Source: Lachnospiraceae bacterium (GTDB lineage Bacteria; Bacillota; Clostridia; Lachnospirales; Lachnospiraceae). Taken from it: a stretch of 64,000 bases of DNA. A model generated the notes under the pieces. That model saw nothing but the letters and a program-made list of their open reading frames with translations. It did no database searches and was not told the DNA's origin. The translations under genes and the position numbers were made by a program. The DNA is taken from the NCBI GenBank assembly GCA_017450065.1, contig JAFSYI010000029.1:1-64000 (forward strand), given 5' to 3'. Below, one piece after another: positions 9,284-17,237 of the stretch. Every line of letters begins with the position of its first letter. Positions within the stretch are counted from its first letter, which is position 1.

Positions 9284-9390
9284 GGTCCCCCTTATGATAT
9301 ATGGTAAGAAATACTTCGTATTTCTTTTGAACACGCTCGCCGCTTAGGCATCATAAGGCATCCACCGTCTTCGACGGTCCCCCTTATGAT
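9284..9390. repeat. Composite structured repeat with two hairpins and 15-bp direct repeats
   Basis: The 15-mer GGTCCCCCTTATGAT occurs at 9284-9298 and again at 9376-9390. Between them are hairpin 1, AAGAAATAC-TTC-GTATTTCTT (9306-9326), the single-stranded block ACGCTCGCCGCT, and hairpin 2 (9350-9390), in which ATCATAAGG pairs with CCTTATGAT around an inner stem ACCGTC/GACGGT. A second copy starts at 63929. Hairpin 2 alone also appears near 53074 and, in looser form, 51778. No coding capacity is seen. Confidence 0.75.
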
Positions 9391-9398
9391 AATATATA

Positions 9399-9424
9399 AA
9401 AAGCACAGATTAATCTGTGCTTTA
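9399..9424 (-). terminator. Hairpin terminator overlapping the divIC stop codon
   Basis: AAAGCACAGA-TTAA-TCTGTGCTTT overlaps the TAA stop of divIC, with a T-run on the minus strand. It should end or attenuate transcription before tilS. Confidence 0.65.
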
Positions 9425-9748
9425 CTTTTCTTCAGCCTGGAAGACTACTTCATCTTCATAAACCAGTCCCAACTTGTCTTTCGCTACCTCTTCAACATAT
9501 GCCGCTGTCTTGGTGTACTTCTCGTACTCCTTTAAATCCTCGGCCCGCTTCTCTTCAGCCTCTATCTGATGAATCAGAGTCTGCTCCCGTTCTATATATC
9601 CATTCCTTTTCTTATTAAGCGACATCATGCTTACAACCATCACAAGACACATCATCAGTACTACTACGGTCACCAATACCATACCGAGTCTGTTCTGCCG
9701 CCGCTTTTTTTTGAATGCGATCTTTCTTCCGGTTTTCGATCTTGACAT
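9422..9748 (-). CDS. divIC: Septum formation initiator, DivIC/FtsB family
   Basis: A 108-aa bitopic membrane protein of the cell division machinery. A basic cytoplasmic N-terminus (SKTGRKIAFKKKRRQNR) is followed by one membrane helix (about 22-43 from this start) and a coiled coil rich in Glu, Lys and Leu outside. The C-terminal DKLGLVYEDEVVF segment matches the DivIC ending. The start at 9748 has AAGGGG 6-7 nt upstream; a longer frame opens 9 codons earlier but lacks a good ribosome binding site. In the usual order it precedes tilS. Confidence 0.88.
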   Translation of the reverse strand: MSRSKTGRKIAFKKKRRQNRLGMVLVTVVVLMMCLVMVVSMMSLNKKRNGYIEREQTLIHQIEAEEKRAEDLKEYEKYTKTAAYVEEVAKDKLGLVYEDEVVFQAEEK

Positions 9749-9830
9749 ATTTGCCCCTTTTATAGCAATAATCATTTATACCCATTTCATATTAACCTCA
9801 AACCATTCAAACGTCAAGAGGCTGAATTCT

Positions 9831-10070
9831 TCAAAGATATTTGAACATATCCCCGGCTTCTTCCTTTTTGACGGTCTCTTTCACGCTCAGAACCTCTACC
9901 TTCACCGGCTTCGTGCCGAACTGGATCTCCAGTATATCACCCTCTTTTACATCCGCAGATGCTTTGGCCGGACGCCCGTTTATCGTTACCCTTCCCGCAT
10001 CACAGGCTTCATTTGCCACTGTACGCCGTTTGATTATTCTTGAAACCTTAAGATATTTGTCTAATCTCAT
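9831..10070 (-). CDS. rqcP: S4-domain RNA-binding protein RqcP (YabO)
   Basis: A 79-aa protein with an S4 fold from its first residue (MRLDKYLKVSRIIKRRTVA). Family members bind tRNA on stalled 50S subunits and support C-terminal alanine tailing with RqcH in ribosome quality control. In spore formers yabP and yabQ follow; here divIC comes next, 82 nt away, with neither gene in between. Confidence 0.93.
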   Translation of the reverse strand: MRLDKYLKVSRIIKRRTVANEACDAGRVTINGRPAKASADVKEGDILEIQFGTKPVKVEVLSVKETVKKEEAGDMFKYL

Positions 10071-10104
10071 AATCCCTCCTTCTCCAAAGTTATCACCCTG
10101 AAAT

Positions 10105-10134
10105 GCAAAAAACAGAGGACCGAAGGCCCTCTGT
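10105..10134 (-). terminator. Terminator after the HU gene
   Basis: ACAGAGG/CCTCTGT stem with a 9-nt loop (10112-10134), followed on the minus strand by a T-run (10105-10111). It lies between the HU gene and rqcP, so much of the HU transcript should stop here. Confidence 0.75.
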
Positions 10135-10155
10135 CTTATATAATATAAGCTATGA

Positions 10156-10434
10156 TTACTTTCCGTTTACCATATCCTTTAATGCCTTGCCAGCCTTAAA
10201 CTTAGGTGCCTTGGAAGCAGCTATCTTCATAACCTCGCCTGACTGAGGATTTCTTCCTTCTCTTGCAGCTCTCTCCGAAACTTCGAATGTACCAAATCCA
10301 ACAAGCTGAACCTTTCCGCCCTTCTTTAACTCATCTGCAACCGCATCTGTGAAAGCCTTAAGTGCTTCCTCTGCTACCTTCTTTGTTATACCGGCATTAT
10401 TAGCCATAGCCTCTACTAATTCAGTCTTATTCAT
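10156..10434 (-). CDS. hup: DNA-binding protein HU
   Basis: A 92-aa histone-like protein that binds and bends DNA as a dimer and compacts the nucleoid. The helical N-terminus, the [11 protein letters not shown] strand and the DNA-binding arm with GRNPQSGE are all present, and length is standard. It has its own promoter and terminator, as expected for an abundant protein, and precedes rqcP. Confidence 0.98.
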   Translation of the reverse strand: MNKTELVEAMANNAGITKKVAEEALKAFTDAVADELKKGGKVQLVGFGTFEVSERAAREGRNPQSGEVMKIAASKAPKFKAGKALKDMVNGK

Positions 10435-10491
10435 TTGCTGACTCCTCCTATATTCTGAGTATGTTTTTGCGCTCTCAGACGCCTACACCTA

Positions 10492-10520
10492 TATATATAC
10501 TTTTTAATATTGTTTGTCAA
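10492..10520 (-). promoter_or_regulatory. Sigma-A promoter of the HU gene
   Basis: TTGACA, 17-nt spacer, TATATA on the minus strand, 58 nt before the HU start codon. Confidence 0.8.
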
Positions 10521-10586
10521 GGATAAAATCCGATTTTTCGGGCTTTTCAGCACATTTTGATGTTACGTAAACAACCCTTTTGGAAA

Positions 10587-11819
10587 CTATTTTATAAACA
10601 GTGTACGATACCATTTGAGCGTTTCAATATACGCACTGAAAACAGCTTCAGAATCCATATTGTTGAGAAGCATTATCCTGTCAATTTCCGTCCAGTTACC
10701 GCTCTCATACTGGAGAACGAAGTCATATATTGAAGAATACGGTCCGTCCTTTTCGATAAGAGCTCTCGAAACATTCTTGGAAACCTTCACCAGATTAAGA
10801 GCTTCGCTCATAGGTTTGTCAAGAATCACATCAAGCACCGAGAACAGTCCCATCATGAACAGCTCCTGACTCTGTCCCGCCAGTTCAAATATAGGCGCAA
10901 GATTCTCTGCAAACTTGGCACGCAGAAGCGATACTCTTGCAACCTCACTGGGCTTATCATCACACAGCTGCTTGGTTACCGCCGTGGTTATCCATTTCTT
11001 CAGCTCGCGCTGTCCAAGCATGGCCGCAGCATGCCTTATTGAGGTAATCTCAGAGTTGATGGCCATGTGGTTTACCATCTCAAGAAGCGAAATAACAAGC
11101 GCCGTATCTCTCTGTATGATATCTGCGGCATCGGTAAGATCAAAATCGGGATTGTTTACCGTATTGAGGAGGTCGATGTAGTTGATCTTAACGGGCGCCA
11201 CTTCCTTGTTTCCTTTTGTTATAGGCACACGGTAGAACTCACCCTCGTACAGCTGGTAGCCGCCTCTTTCCTTAAGTCCTTCAAATATCTCCTGGGTTTC
11301 GATATTTCCTGCAATAAGCTTGATATCGGGATATACCTTTGAGAAATAGATCCTTGCCTTCTCAATAACTATCTTCTTATGATCAAGCATGATATAATCC
11401 ATGAGCTTGAGTATGCTTCTGTATGGCTCGAAATCAGGAACGGCAAGCTTACGGATGGCGAACTTAAATCCCATTGCCTTAAGCTCCTGAATCCTGTTGA
11501 CATACATATCCTCAGGTCTCACACCCTTGTCGATAAGGATACATATCCTGTCATTCGGTGCTTCGCACTGCTCCGCTATATCCGAAAACAGCGAAACGTT
11601 TGTGACCGGCACGAAAATATCGCTGTCCGTTGTAAGGCTCTCAATACCCATTGAATTGATAACTTCAAGACCGGTTATATGACCTGCACCGTCATTAAAG
11701 CCCGTCCCGAGATATATCGGGTTCATCAGATAGTTTGCCTTCTGTGTAAATATCGAATACGCCTTAACAGACATATTCTCATCAAATAAAGGAATCAGTG
11801 TTGCTAACATAGGATGCAT
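10587..11819 (-). CDS. EAL-HDOD signalling protein with degenerate EAL domain
   Basis: A 410-aa soluble protein of the YuxH type. Residues about 1-190 follow the EAL fold, but the usual EALxR catalytic motif is replaced by AYSIFTQ, and the later acidic metal ligands are not evident, so c-di-GMP hydrolysis is unlikely. Residues about 200-400 form an HDOD domain (DIIQRDTALVISLLEMVNHMA; IRHAAAMLGQRELKKW). Such proteins act as signalling adaptors, and the precise role is unknown. It is a single-gene unit with its own promoter. Confidence 0.88.
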   Translation of the reverse strand: MHPMLATLIPLFDENMSVKAYSIFTQKANYLMNPIYLGTGFNDGAGHITGLEVINSMGIESLTTDSDIFVPVTNVSLFSDIAEQCEAPNDRICILIDKGVRPEDMYVNRIQELKAMGFKFAIRKLAVPDFEPYRSILKLMDYIMLDHKKIVIEKARIYFSKVYPDIKLIAGNIETQEIFEGLKERGGYQLYEGEFYRVPITKGNKEVAPVKINYIDLLNTVNNPDFDLTDAADIIQRDTALVISLLEMVNHMAINSEITSIRHAAAMLGQRELKKWITTAVTKQLCDDKPSEVARVSLLRAKFAENLAPIFELAGQSQELFMMGLFSVLDVILDKPMSEALNLVKVSKNVSRALIEKDGPYSSIYDFVLQYESGNWTEIDRIMLLNNMDSEAVFSAYIETLKWYRTLFIK

Positions 11820-11966
11820 CCTTTCTTGTGGGTTTTTATATGAAAGTAACTCAAAAAACAGTAACTATTCAAGACAGCGGTCCGGATACTTATATCTGAA
11901 CAGTTTCCACACAACAGGCACGGTATACCACCTGTTATACATATATGTGCTCTCTCGAATAGTTAC

Positions 11967-11995
11967 ATTTTACAATAAATATTCTAAATAAACAA
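11967..11995 (-). promoter_or_regulatory. Predicted promoter of the EAL-HDOD gene
   Basis: TTGTTT, 17-nt spacer, TAAAAT on the minus strand, about 150 nt upstream of the start codon. The leader contains the partial palindrome TATAACAGGTGGTATA. Confidence 0.5.
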
Positions 11996-12061
11996 TAATA
12001 ATTCTGCTGTTTTTAACAAAATTGTGGAACAATTTGTTATATATACCATTCATGAAATGCA

Positions 12062-12997
12062 TCAGACCATGCTTGCTGTGGCCGGATCTACACCCAGAAT
12101 CTGTTCCATAACCTTGAGTCTTCCGTTCTCGACTGCCGTGTCAAGTGCATCGGAAGTTATCTTATCCTGTCTTTCGGCACCGGACAGAACTCCCATTTCT
12201 CTTTCAAAATCATCATCGAGCGCCATCTCTTCGGTTATTATACGTTTACGATTCTCTTCAGCAGCCTCGGCTTCGTCTTTACTGTTTGCCTCCTTCGTAC
12301 GTTCAGCCTGCCTGTCCTGTTTTTCGCTTTCCACACGGCGGTCACTCGCTTCCCGGTCGGCTCTGCCCACATTCCTGTCTCTTGAGGTTACCTGCTGTAC
12401 ACCGTACTCACGGTCATCCTCCATATCAGCAGCTACCTTATCATTGGTCTTCTTTTCATCCATTTCATCCGCTATGACCTTCTGATAGGCTTCTGTCTTC
12501 TCTCCTCTGACTTCTTCTCTGCGTTCAAGCTCCTTATCAAGCTGGTTGCTGTTTATCTCTCCCTGAAGATAAAGTCTCTCAAGCTCATTTTTGGAATAAC
12601 TCAGAAGCGATCCGACATTCCCGGATGTCTTCTCCGTATCATCAGCTTCGATCCTGTCACGTGCTTCGTCCGTCTTTATCCCGGAAGGATTGGCCGTCTG
12701 CTCCTTCCCGGCCTGAACAGCCGTCGCAGGAACCTTGTCTGCCGTTTTCTTAAGTACTATACCTTCGTTTACATTCTCAAGACCTTCCCTGCTTGCTCTT
12801 GCAGTATCACCGTCATTGCTTACGCCGATTGTCTCGCGTCCGTCATCAATAAGCTTCTTTTCATCGGCTTTTTTCTGAGCCTCCTGCGCAGGCGACTGAA
12901 CACCCGCCTTCTGCACATTTATCTCAGCTTCTCTGTTTTCCACAGGTCTTATTTCCCTGTATGCCGTACTCATATCATTAATTGGATTTATCTTCAT
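12062..12997 (-). CDS. Highly charged protein of unknown function
   Basis: A 311-aa protein made largely of Glu, Lys, Arg, Asp and Ala, with no Cys, signal peptide or membrane segment. It is predicted to be mostly disordered or coiled coil, with a short hydrophobic patch near LLSYSKNELERLYLQGEI and a more ordered C-terminus (ALDTAVENGRLKVMEQILGV). The chosen start has GGGAGGTG 6-7 nt upstream; an upstream in-frame ATG 9 codons earlier lacks one. The N-terminus MKINPIND resembles openings of small flagellar or regulatory proteins, but I cannot assign a family. Confidence 0.75.
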   Translation of the reverse strand: MKINPINDMSTAYREIRPVENREAEINVQKAGVQSPAQEAQKKADEKKLIDDGRETIGVSNDGDTARASREGLENVNEGIVLKKTADKVPATAVQAGKEQTANPSGIKTDEARDRIEADDTEKTSGNVGSLLSYSKNELERLYLQGEINSNQLDKELERREEVRGEKTEAYQKVIADEMDEKKTNDKVAADMEDDREYGVQQVTSRDRNVGRADREASDRRVESEKQDRQAERTKEANSKDEAEAAEENRKRIITEEMALDDDFEREMGVLSGAERQDKITSDALDTAVENGRLKVMEQILGVDPATASMV

Positions 12998-13328
12998 AAC
13001 CGTCACCTCCCGAATCCCGGGCATGATGTGGCTCCGACGCTTATCCGGTAAAAATGCGGAGTCCTTATGCCCAATTCTGTTCCATAATCTGCTTCACACT
13101 GCCATTCTGCCATAGCAGACCGGATTTTCTGATCGTGTCTGTCCTTAACAGTCTCTGCCTTATCTCAGACAGTTACCGCATTTATTCTGTCACTCATGTC
13201 CCCATATGTGACTTAATTATAGCATAATCCCGCATTAAAATCAATCGCTGCATCCCAGCCGGTTACCTGTCTGCATGTTTTAATCCGCTATTCCTACCGG
13301 ACCGGGCTCTGCCGAAAGCAGAGGCATA
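12998..13328. other. Long spacer: promoter and leader of the charged-protein gene
   Basis: No gene is seen. It holds the promoter at 13216-13244, a leader of about 210 nt, and a short perfect hairpin CTCTGC/GCAGAG (13307-13323) just after the stop of the last EPS gene. That hairpin has no T-run, so how the EPS transcript ends is not obvious. Confidence 0.6.
13216..13244 (-). promoter_or_regulatory. Sigma-A promoter of the charged-protein gene
   Basis: TTGATT, 17-nt spacer, TATAAT on the minus strand. The leader to the start codon is about 210 nt, long enough for regulation. A CCCG/CGGG hairpin overlaps the ribosome binding site. Confidence 0.75.
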
Positions 13329-14525
13329 TCATGCATTGTCCGGATTATCAGGTCTCTGCGGTCCGGCAAATGCCTTATGCCTTACTACCGCAATCAGTAA
13401 AAGCAGAATAAGCGAAAAGGGCGGAACTATTATAAAGTTCTCCATGAAGGCAGGCATCATCAGTGAAAACACGCCTGCCATGGCGCATTTATTAAGAATT
13501 CCGGATGTTGCGCTTTCTCTCAGTTCCATGAAACGTTTTACAATAAAAACAATTGTAACTGCAAATACCGGGATTCCATGTACGATCAGTATATCGAGCA
13601 GACCGTTGTGAACCTCAAACAGGCCGCCCAGCCAGTCAAGCTGCATTTCATACGAAGAACCTATCCCGGTTGCAGGCTGCTTTATGAAGGCAGTCCACAG
13701 TTCAGACCATATCTCCTCACGCCCCGAAATGATATCCTTATAAAAGATCCGGATCCTGAAGATATCCTTCATTGCACCGAGCCAAACATACAGCAGGCTG
13801 AAAAGAATGGCTCCGACGGTTGTTGAAAATGTTACCATATAGTAGAAAGCCCTGTTTTTCCATACCTTCAGAGGTATGATCATCAGTATGGCAAAGGCTA
13901 TCAGGCCAAGAAGTGCGCATCTGCTCCTGTACCATGCAATTATGTTATAACCCCAGGCGAAGAAAAACAGTGTGATAAGAATAAGCCATTTGGCATTCTT
14001 CACGCCTTTTATCCGTACAAGATAATACCTTAGATACTCAAGAGCATAAATGGCAAAAACAAAGCCGCTTATAAGTATCAGGCCGCCGTAATTGGTATTG
14101 TATCCTTTAAAATAACCCTTCACATCGACTGTCCAGTATATAAAGAAAAAACCAATGTAGCACATACTGATAATGACCTGTTTATTGGACAATTCGATTT
14201 TGTTGGAAAGATAGAGTATGAGAAGGAAATCCGCAGCCGTAAGGATCGCACCCTTTCCTGACCCTACCAGAAAAAGATTGATAAGCGCGATCACATCCGC
14301 CGCACACATAAGCAGAAATGCCGGATCCCTAAGCATTTCCTTAACATCCACATAGCAGAACAAAGCAACTGCCAGTCCTATCGAAGATATAACCGTACCA
14401 TAGGGTGCCACTGCCTGATACCAGCTGTACAGATGCCATTCTGCCGTAGTCAGCGCAAAGACAGAGAGCATTATTGCCATATTTCCGGCAAATATTCTTT
14501 TATCACTTTTTCTCGCAATTTCCAT
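13329..14525 (-). CDS. Wzy-like polymerase / O-antigen ligase family membrane protein (copy 1)
   Basis: A 398-aa polytopic protein with about ten membrane helices. The large extracytoplasmic loop contains SGREEIWSELW and GIGSSYEMQLDWLGGLFEVHN, the Arg- and His-bearing segments typical of the Wzy_C/ligase fold. Such proteins polymerise lipid-linked repeat units outside the membrane. It is last in the EPS operon, 8 nt after wzx, and is a paralogue of the protein at 15954-17237 (FYKDIISGREEIW versus FYKEVFSGREAIW). Which of the two is the polymerase cannot be told. Confidence 0.82.
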   Translation of the reverse strand: MEIARKSDKRIFAGNMAIMLSVFALTTAEWHLYSWYQAVAPYGTVISSIGLAVALFCYVDVKEMLRDPAFLLMCAADVIALINLFLVGSGKGAILTAADFLLILYLSNKIELSNKQVIISMCYIGFFFIYWTVDVKGYFKGYNTNYGGLILISGFVFAIYALEYLRYYLVRIKGVKNAKWLILITLFFFAWGYNIIAWYRSRCALLGLIAFAILMIIPLKVWKNRAFYYMVTFSTTVGAILFSLLYVWLGAMKDIFRIRIFYKDIISGREEIWSELWTAFIKQPATGIGSSYEMQLDWLGGLFEVHNGLLDILIVHGIPVFAVTIVFIVKRFMELRESATSGILNKCAMAGVFSLMMPAFMENFIIVPPFSLILLLLIAVVRHKAFAGPQRPDNPDNA

Positions 14526-14533
14526 ATGATGTC

Positions 14534-15967
14534 CTATACATGTTTTATGAGCATAATGAGTTTTTTCATGATCTTAACTATTTCACTGCCATATATTGCA
14601 ATGATAAACACAAATATGATCCCTGAAATAACCGTTCCGTGATCCGTATGCGCTGTCATCACCACCGACTCGGCAGCCAGCAGCAGATACGAGGAATAAT
14701 CCCTTATAAGCCTGACCTCGGGCTTAACATATCTCCTGACCTTGATAAATGCCAGAAGATACATAAGATAATACGATACAGCGGTGGCTGTTGCGGCTCC
14801 CATTGCTCCGTATCCCGGGATTAAGATCAGGTTAAGCACTATATTGACACAGGCTCCTGTACCTGTAGCCCATCCCATAGCTTTGGAGTCCTTATAAGCA
14901 AGACAGATGGATCCAAGGAAACCGGTCAGTGCTCCGAACACCACCGATATGAGTAGTGGAGGAACAAATCTCCAGGCTTCATAGAAATCCTTCTTAAACA
15001 TCAGCCATGCAAACTGTCTTACCGTTAATATGAGGAAAGAACAGCCCACTACCATAAATGTGTTATAAGCATTATACATCGTGCTGAAAAACTCACTGCT
15101 GTTATCATCCTCATAGCTCTTCGTTGCAGACATCTGCCAGGCCTGGGCAAATATCCTCTGAAACACCGTAAGCATGGCGGGAATCTTATACGCAACGCCA
15201 TACAGTCCGTTTACAGCCACTCCCTTTATAAGAGAAACAAGATATCTGTCCGCAGCATTATTTATCCAGCTGCCCGTTGAATATGCTATCATGGGACGCC
15301 CGTAAGCAAGGAGTTCCTTTTCAAAGTCCTTTGACACCGTAACGGAAAGCCCGTATTCCGAACGGCCCAGAAAAAGCATTAACACAGAAGCAAAGGTAAA
15401 GGCAAGCATCTGTGAGAGCAGATATCCGTTAAGTCCCATCTTTACCACAAGCAGAAGAACGATGTTGCCTGAAAGAAGTACAGCCGTTGATGATACACTG
15501 CCGGCAACAACAAGCTTCACCTTCTCACAGCCCTGAAAATACAGTATAAGGAATTCATACAGGCAGTTGGTCATAAACAGGAAAACAAACAGGAAAAGGA
15601 ACCATCGTATTTCGTTCTTTACGAAAATACAGCCTACGGCACATCCTGCAGCCGTAACAAGGCATGCCCCGCTTACATACTTAATACCGATCCTGAATAT
15701 TTCTCCTCTTTTATCACTCCTGTCTATACCATAACGGAGCGCAGCCTCACCCATATTTACCGTCAGCATCGGAACCAGCAGGAGCAGCGTTGTCTGCATT
15801 ACATCCGCGATTCCGTAATCGGCCGTAGAGAGAACATTTGTATAGAACGGTACCAAAAGAAAAACCAGTATCTTTGATACGAAGTTACTGATAGTAAAAA
15901 GAGCGATGTTACCTGCCAGATATTTATATTTGAAAGAACCTGTCGTTTGACTTTTATCTTCCGGCAT
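14534..15967 (-). CDS. wzx: Polysaccharide repeat-unit flippase (Wzx, MOP superfamily)
   Basis: A 477-aa protein with about 12-14 membrane helices. The N-terminal pattern YKYLAGNIALFTISNFVSKILVFLLVPFYTNVLSTADYGIAD is typical of the RfbX/Wzx group. It should flip the undecaprenyl-pyrophosphate-linked repeat unit to the outer face for polymerisation. Its start overlaps the upstream Wzy-like gene by 14 nt and it runs straight into the second Wzy-like gene. Confidence 0.9.
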   Translation of the reverse strand: MPEDKSQTTGSFKYKYLAGNIALFTISNFVSKILVFLLVPFYTNVLSTADYGIADVMQTTLLLLVPMLTVNMGEAALRYGIDRSDKRGEIFRIGIKYVSGACLVTAAGCAVGCIFVKNEIRWFLFLFVFLFMTNCLYEFLILYFQGCEKVKLVVAGSVSSTAVLLSGNIVLLLVVKMGLNGYLLSQMLAFTFASVLMLFLGRSEYGLSVTVSKDFEKELLAYGRPMIAYSTGSWINNAADRYLVSLIKGVAVNGLYGVAYKIPAMLTVFQRIFAQAWQMSATKSYEDDNSSEFFSTMYNAYNTFMVVGCSFLILTVRQFAWLMFKKDFYEAWRFVPPLLISVVFGALTGFLGSICLAYKDSKAMGWATGTGACVNIVLNLILIPGYGAMGAATATAVSYYLMYLLAFIKVRRYVKPEVRLIRDYSSYLLLAAESVVMTAHTDHGTVISGIIFVFIIAIYGSEIVKIMKKLIMLIKHV

Positions 15968-17237
15968 CTGTTGTTCCCGTCCAATCGGATGTGTGCGGTG
16001 AATATATCATAATAAGCAGGAAGATCAGGTTTAAAGCATAGTCTGCCCAGATCAGATCAACATCCAGATATGACTCAAAAAACACTGCCATAAGGGCACA
16101 CATGGCTGTCATTGCAACCCTGTTGTCCGCAATCCTTTCCCTTGCCTGCCACAGCCTTTTATATATAAAGTACAATATACCGGCAAAGACAACTGTTCCA
16201 TGTATAACAACAAAGTTGTACATTGCATTATGAACGTTCTTTTCAAAAAAAGACGTAAGCTCAAAGTTCGTTCCTATACCCGTAAACAAGGTATAAGGCC
16301 TCTCATTATGTACGAGCAGGTCAAACAGTTCATGCCATATGGCCTCCCGTCCCGAGAAAACCTCCTTATAAAAGAAAGGGAGCTTAAAGTTGGCGCCCGT
16401 CTCACCGATGTATACGTACAGTCCCACAAACACCAGGGAACCGAGCGTTGCCAGAAGGCAAAGAATCACATACGGTATCTTATTCTTCCACCACTTACGT
16501 GGTATACAGTACTTAAACAGCATAAAAAGGATAAGCATTATAAATGCACCCCTGGCTCTGTGCCAAAGCGACAGCTGAAATCCCTTAAGCAGGATCATAA
16601 CCTTGAAAAGACCGATAAGAAGCGTGCGCGGATTTTCCTTTCCGGCAGCTTTACCATCTGTATCCCCGGCCTGCTGTGTCAGGATCTCAGGCAGCATAAA
16701 TGCGCAGAGCATTGTATATATCGTAAATGTCGCGGCTGTGTTTGTATTGTATTTATAATTTTCAAAAGTGGTAAACAGTCTCGGATATGCTATAAACAGA
16801 TAAAACAGTAAATATGCCATATATACTGCGGCAAATACCTTCAGTGTACGTTCTGATATGTACAATTTATCAGACATATACCATATGAGCAGAAAATTTA
16901 CCGGAACAAAGAAGGCACCCTTGCCCGAATCAACGATCACCAGGTTTATACCGGTCAAAATGACGAGCGCAGCCAGAATACAGAAATCAGCATCCCTGTT
17001 TTTCAGCGCAGTCAGGATACTGACATTATTGCACAGCAAAACCGCCAGCAGGCAGAAATTGATCACACCTGCATACGGATAGGTTATATCATAAAATTTT
17101 GCGATCACAAAAGTGAGCGCATATATAATAAACATTACCGTCAGCACGGCAATATTTATTACTTCCTGCCTTTTGTTTTCCTGTCCGAAACCAGCTGTAC
17201 CAGCTTGTGCCACAGCTCTGTCGTTCTTGTTTCCCAT
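15954..17237 (-). CDS. Wzy-like polymerase / O-antigen ligase family membrane protein (copy 2)
   Basis: A 427-aa polytopic protein with about ten helices and the loop SGREAIWHELFD followed by GIGTNFELTSFFEKNVHN, matching copy 1. The longest frame overlaps the upstream glycosyltransferase by 79 nt. AGGAA lies 8 nt before that ATG, but its first 28 residues are hydrophilic and coincide with coding sequence in another frame. A start nearer 17135-17150 would remove the overlap, so the N-terminus is uncertain. Confidence 0.8.
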   Translation of the reverse strand: MGNKNDRAVAQAGTAGFGQENKRQEVINIAVLTVMFIIYALTFVIAKFYDITYPYAGVINFCLLAVLLCNNVSILTALKNRDADFCILAALVILTGINLVIVDSGKGAFFVPVNFLLIWYMSDKLYISERTLKVFAAVYMAYLLFYLFIAYPRLFTTFENYKYNTNTAATFTIYTMLCAFMLPEILTQQAGDTDGKAAGKENPRTLLIGLFKVMILLKGFQLSLWHRARGAFIMLILFMLFKYCIPRKWWKNKIPYVILCLLATLGSLVFVGLYVYIGETGANFKLPFFYKEVFSGREAIWHELFDLLVHNERPYTLFTGIGTNFELTSFFEKNVHNAMYNFVVIHGTVVFAGILYFIYKRLWQARERIADNRVAMTAMCALMAVFFESYLDVDLIWADYALNLIFLLIMIYSPHTSDWTGTTDAGR

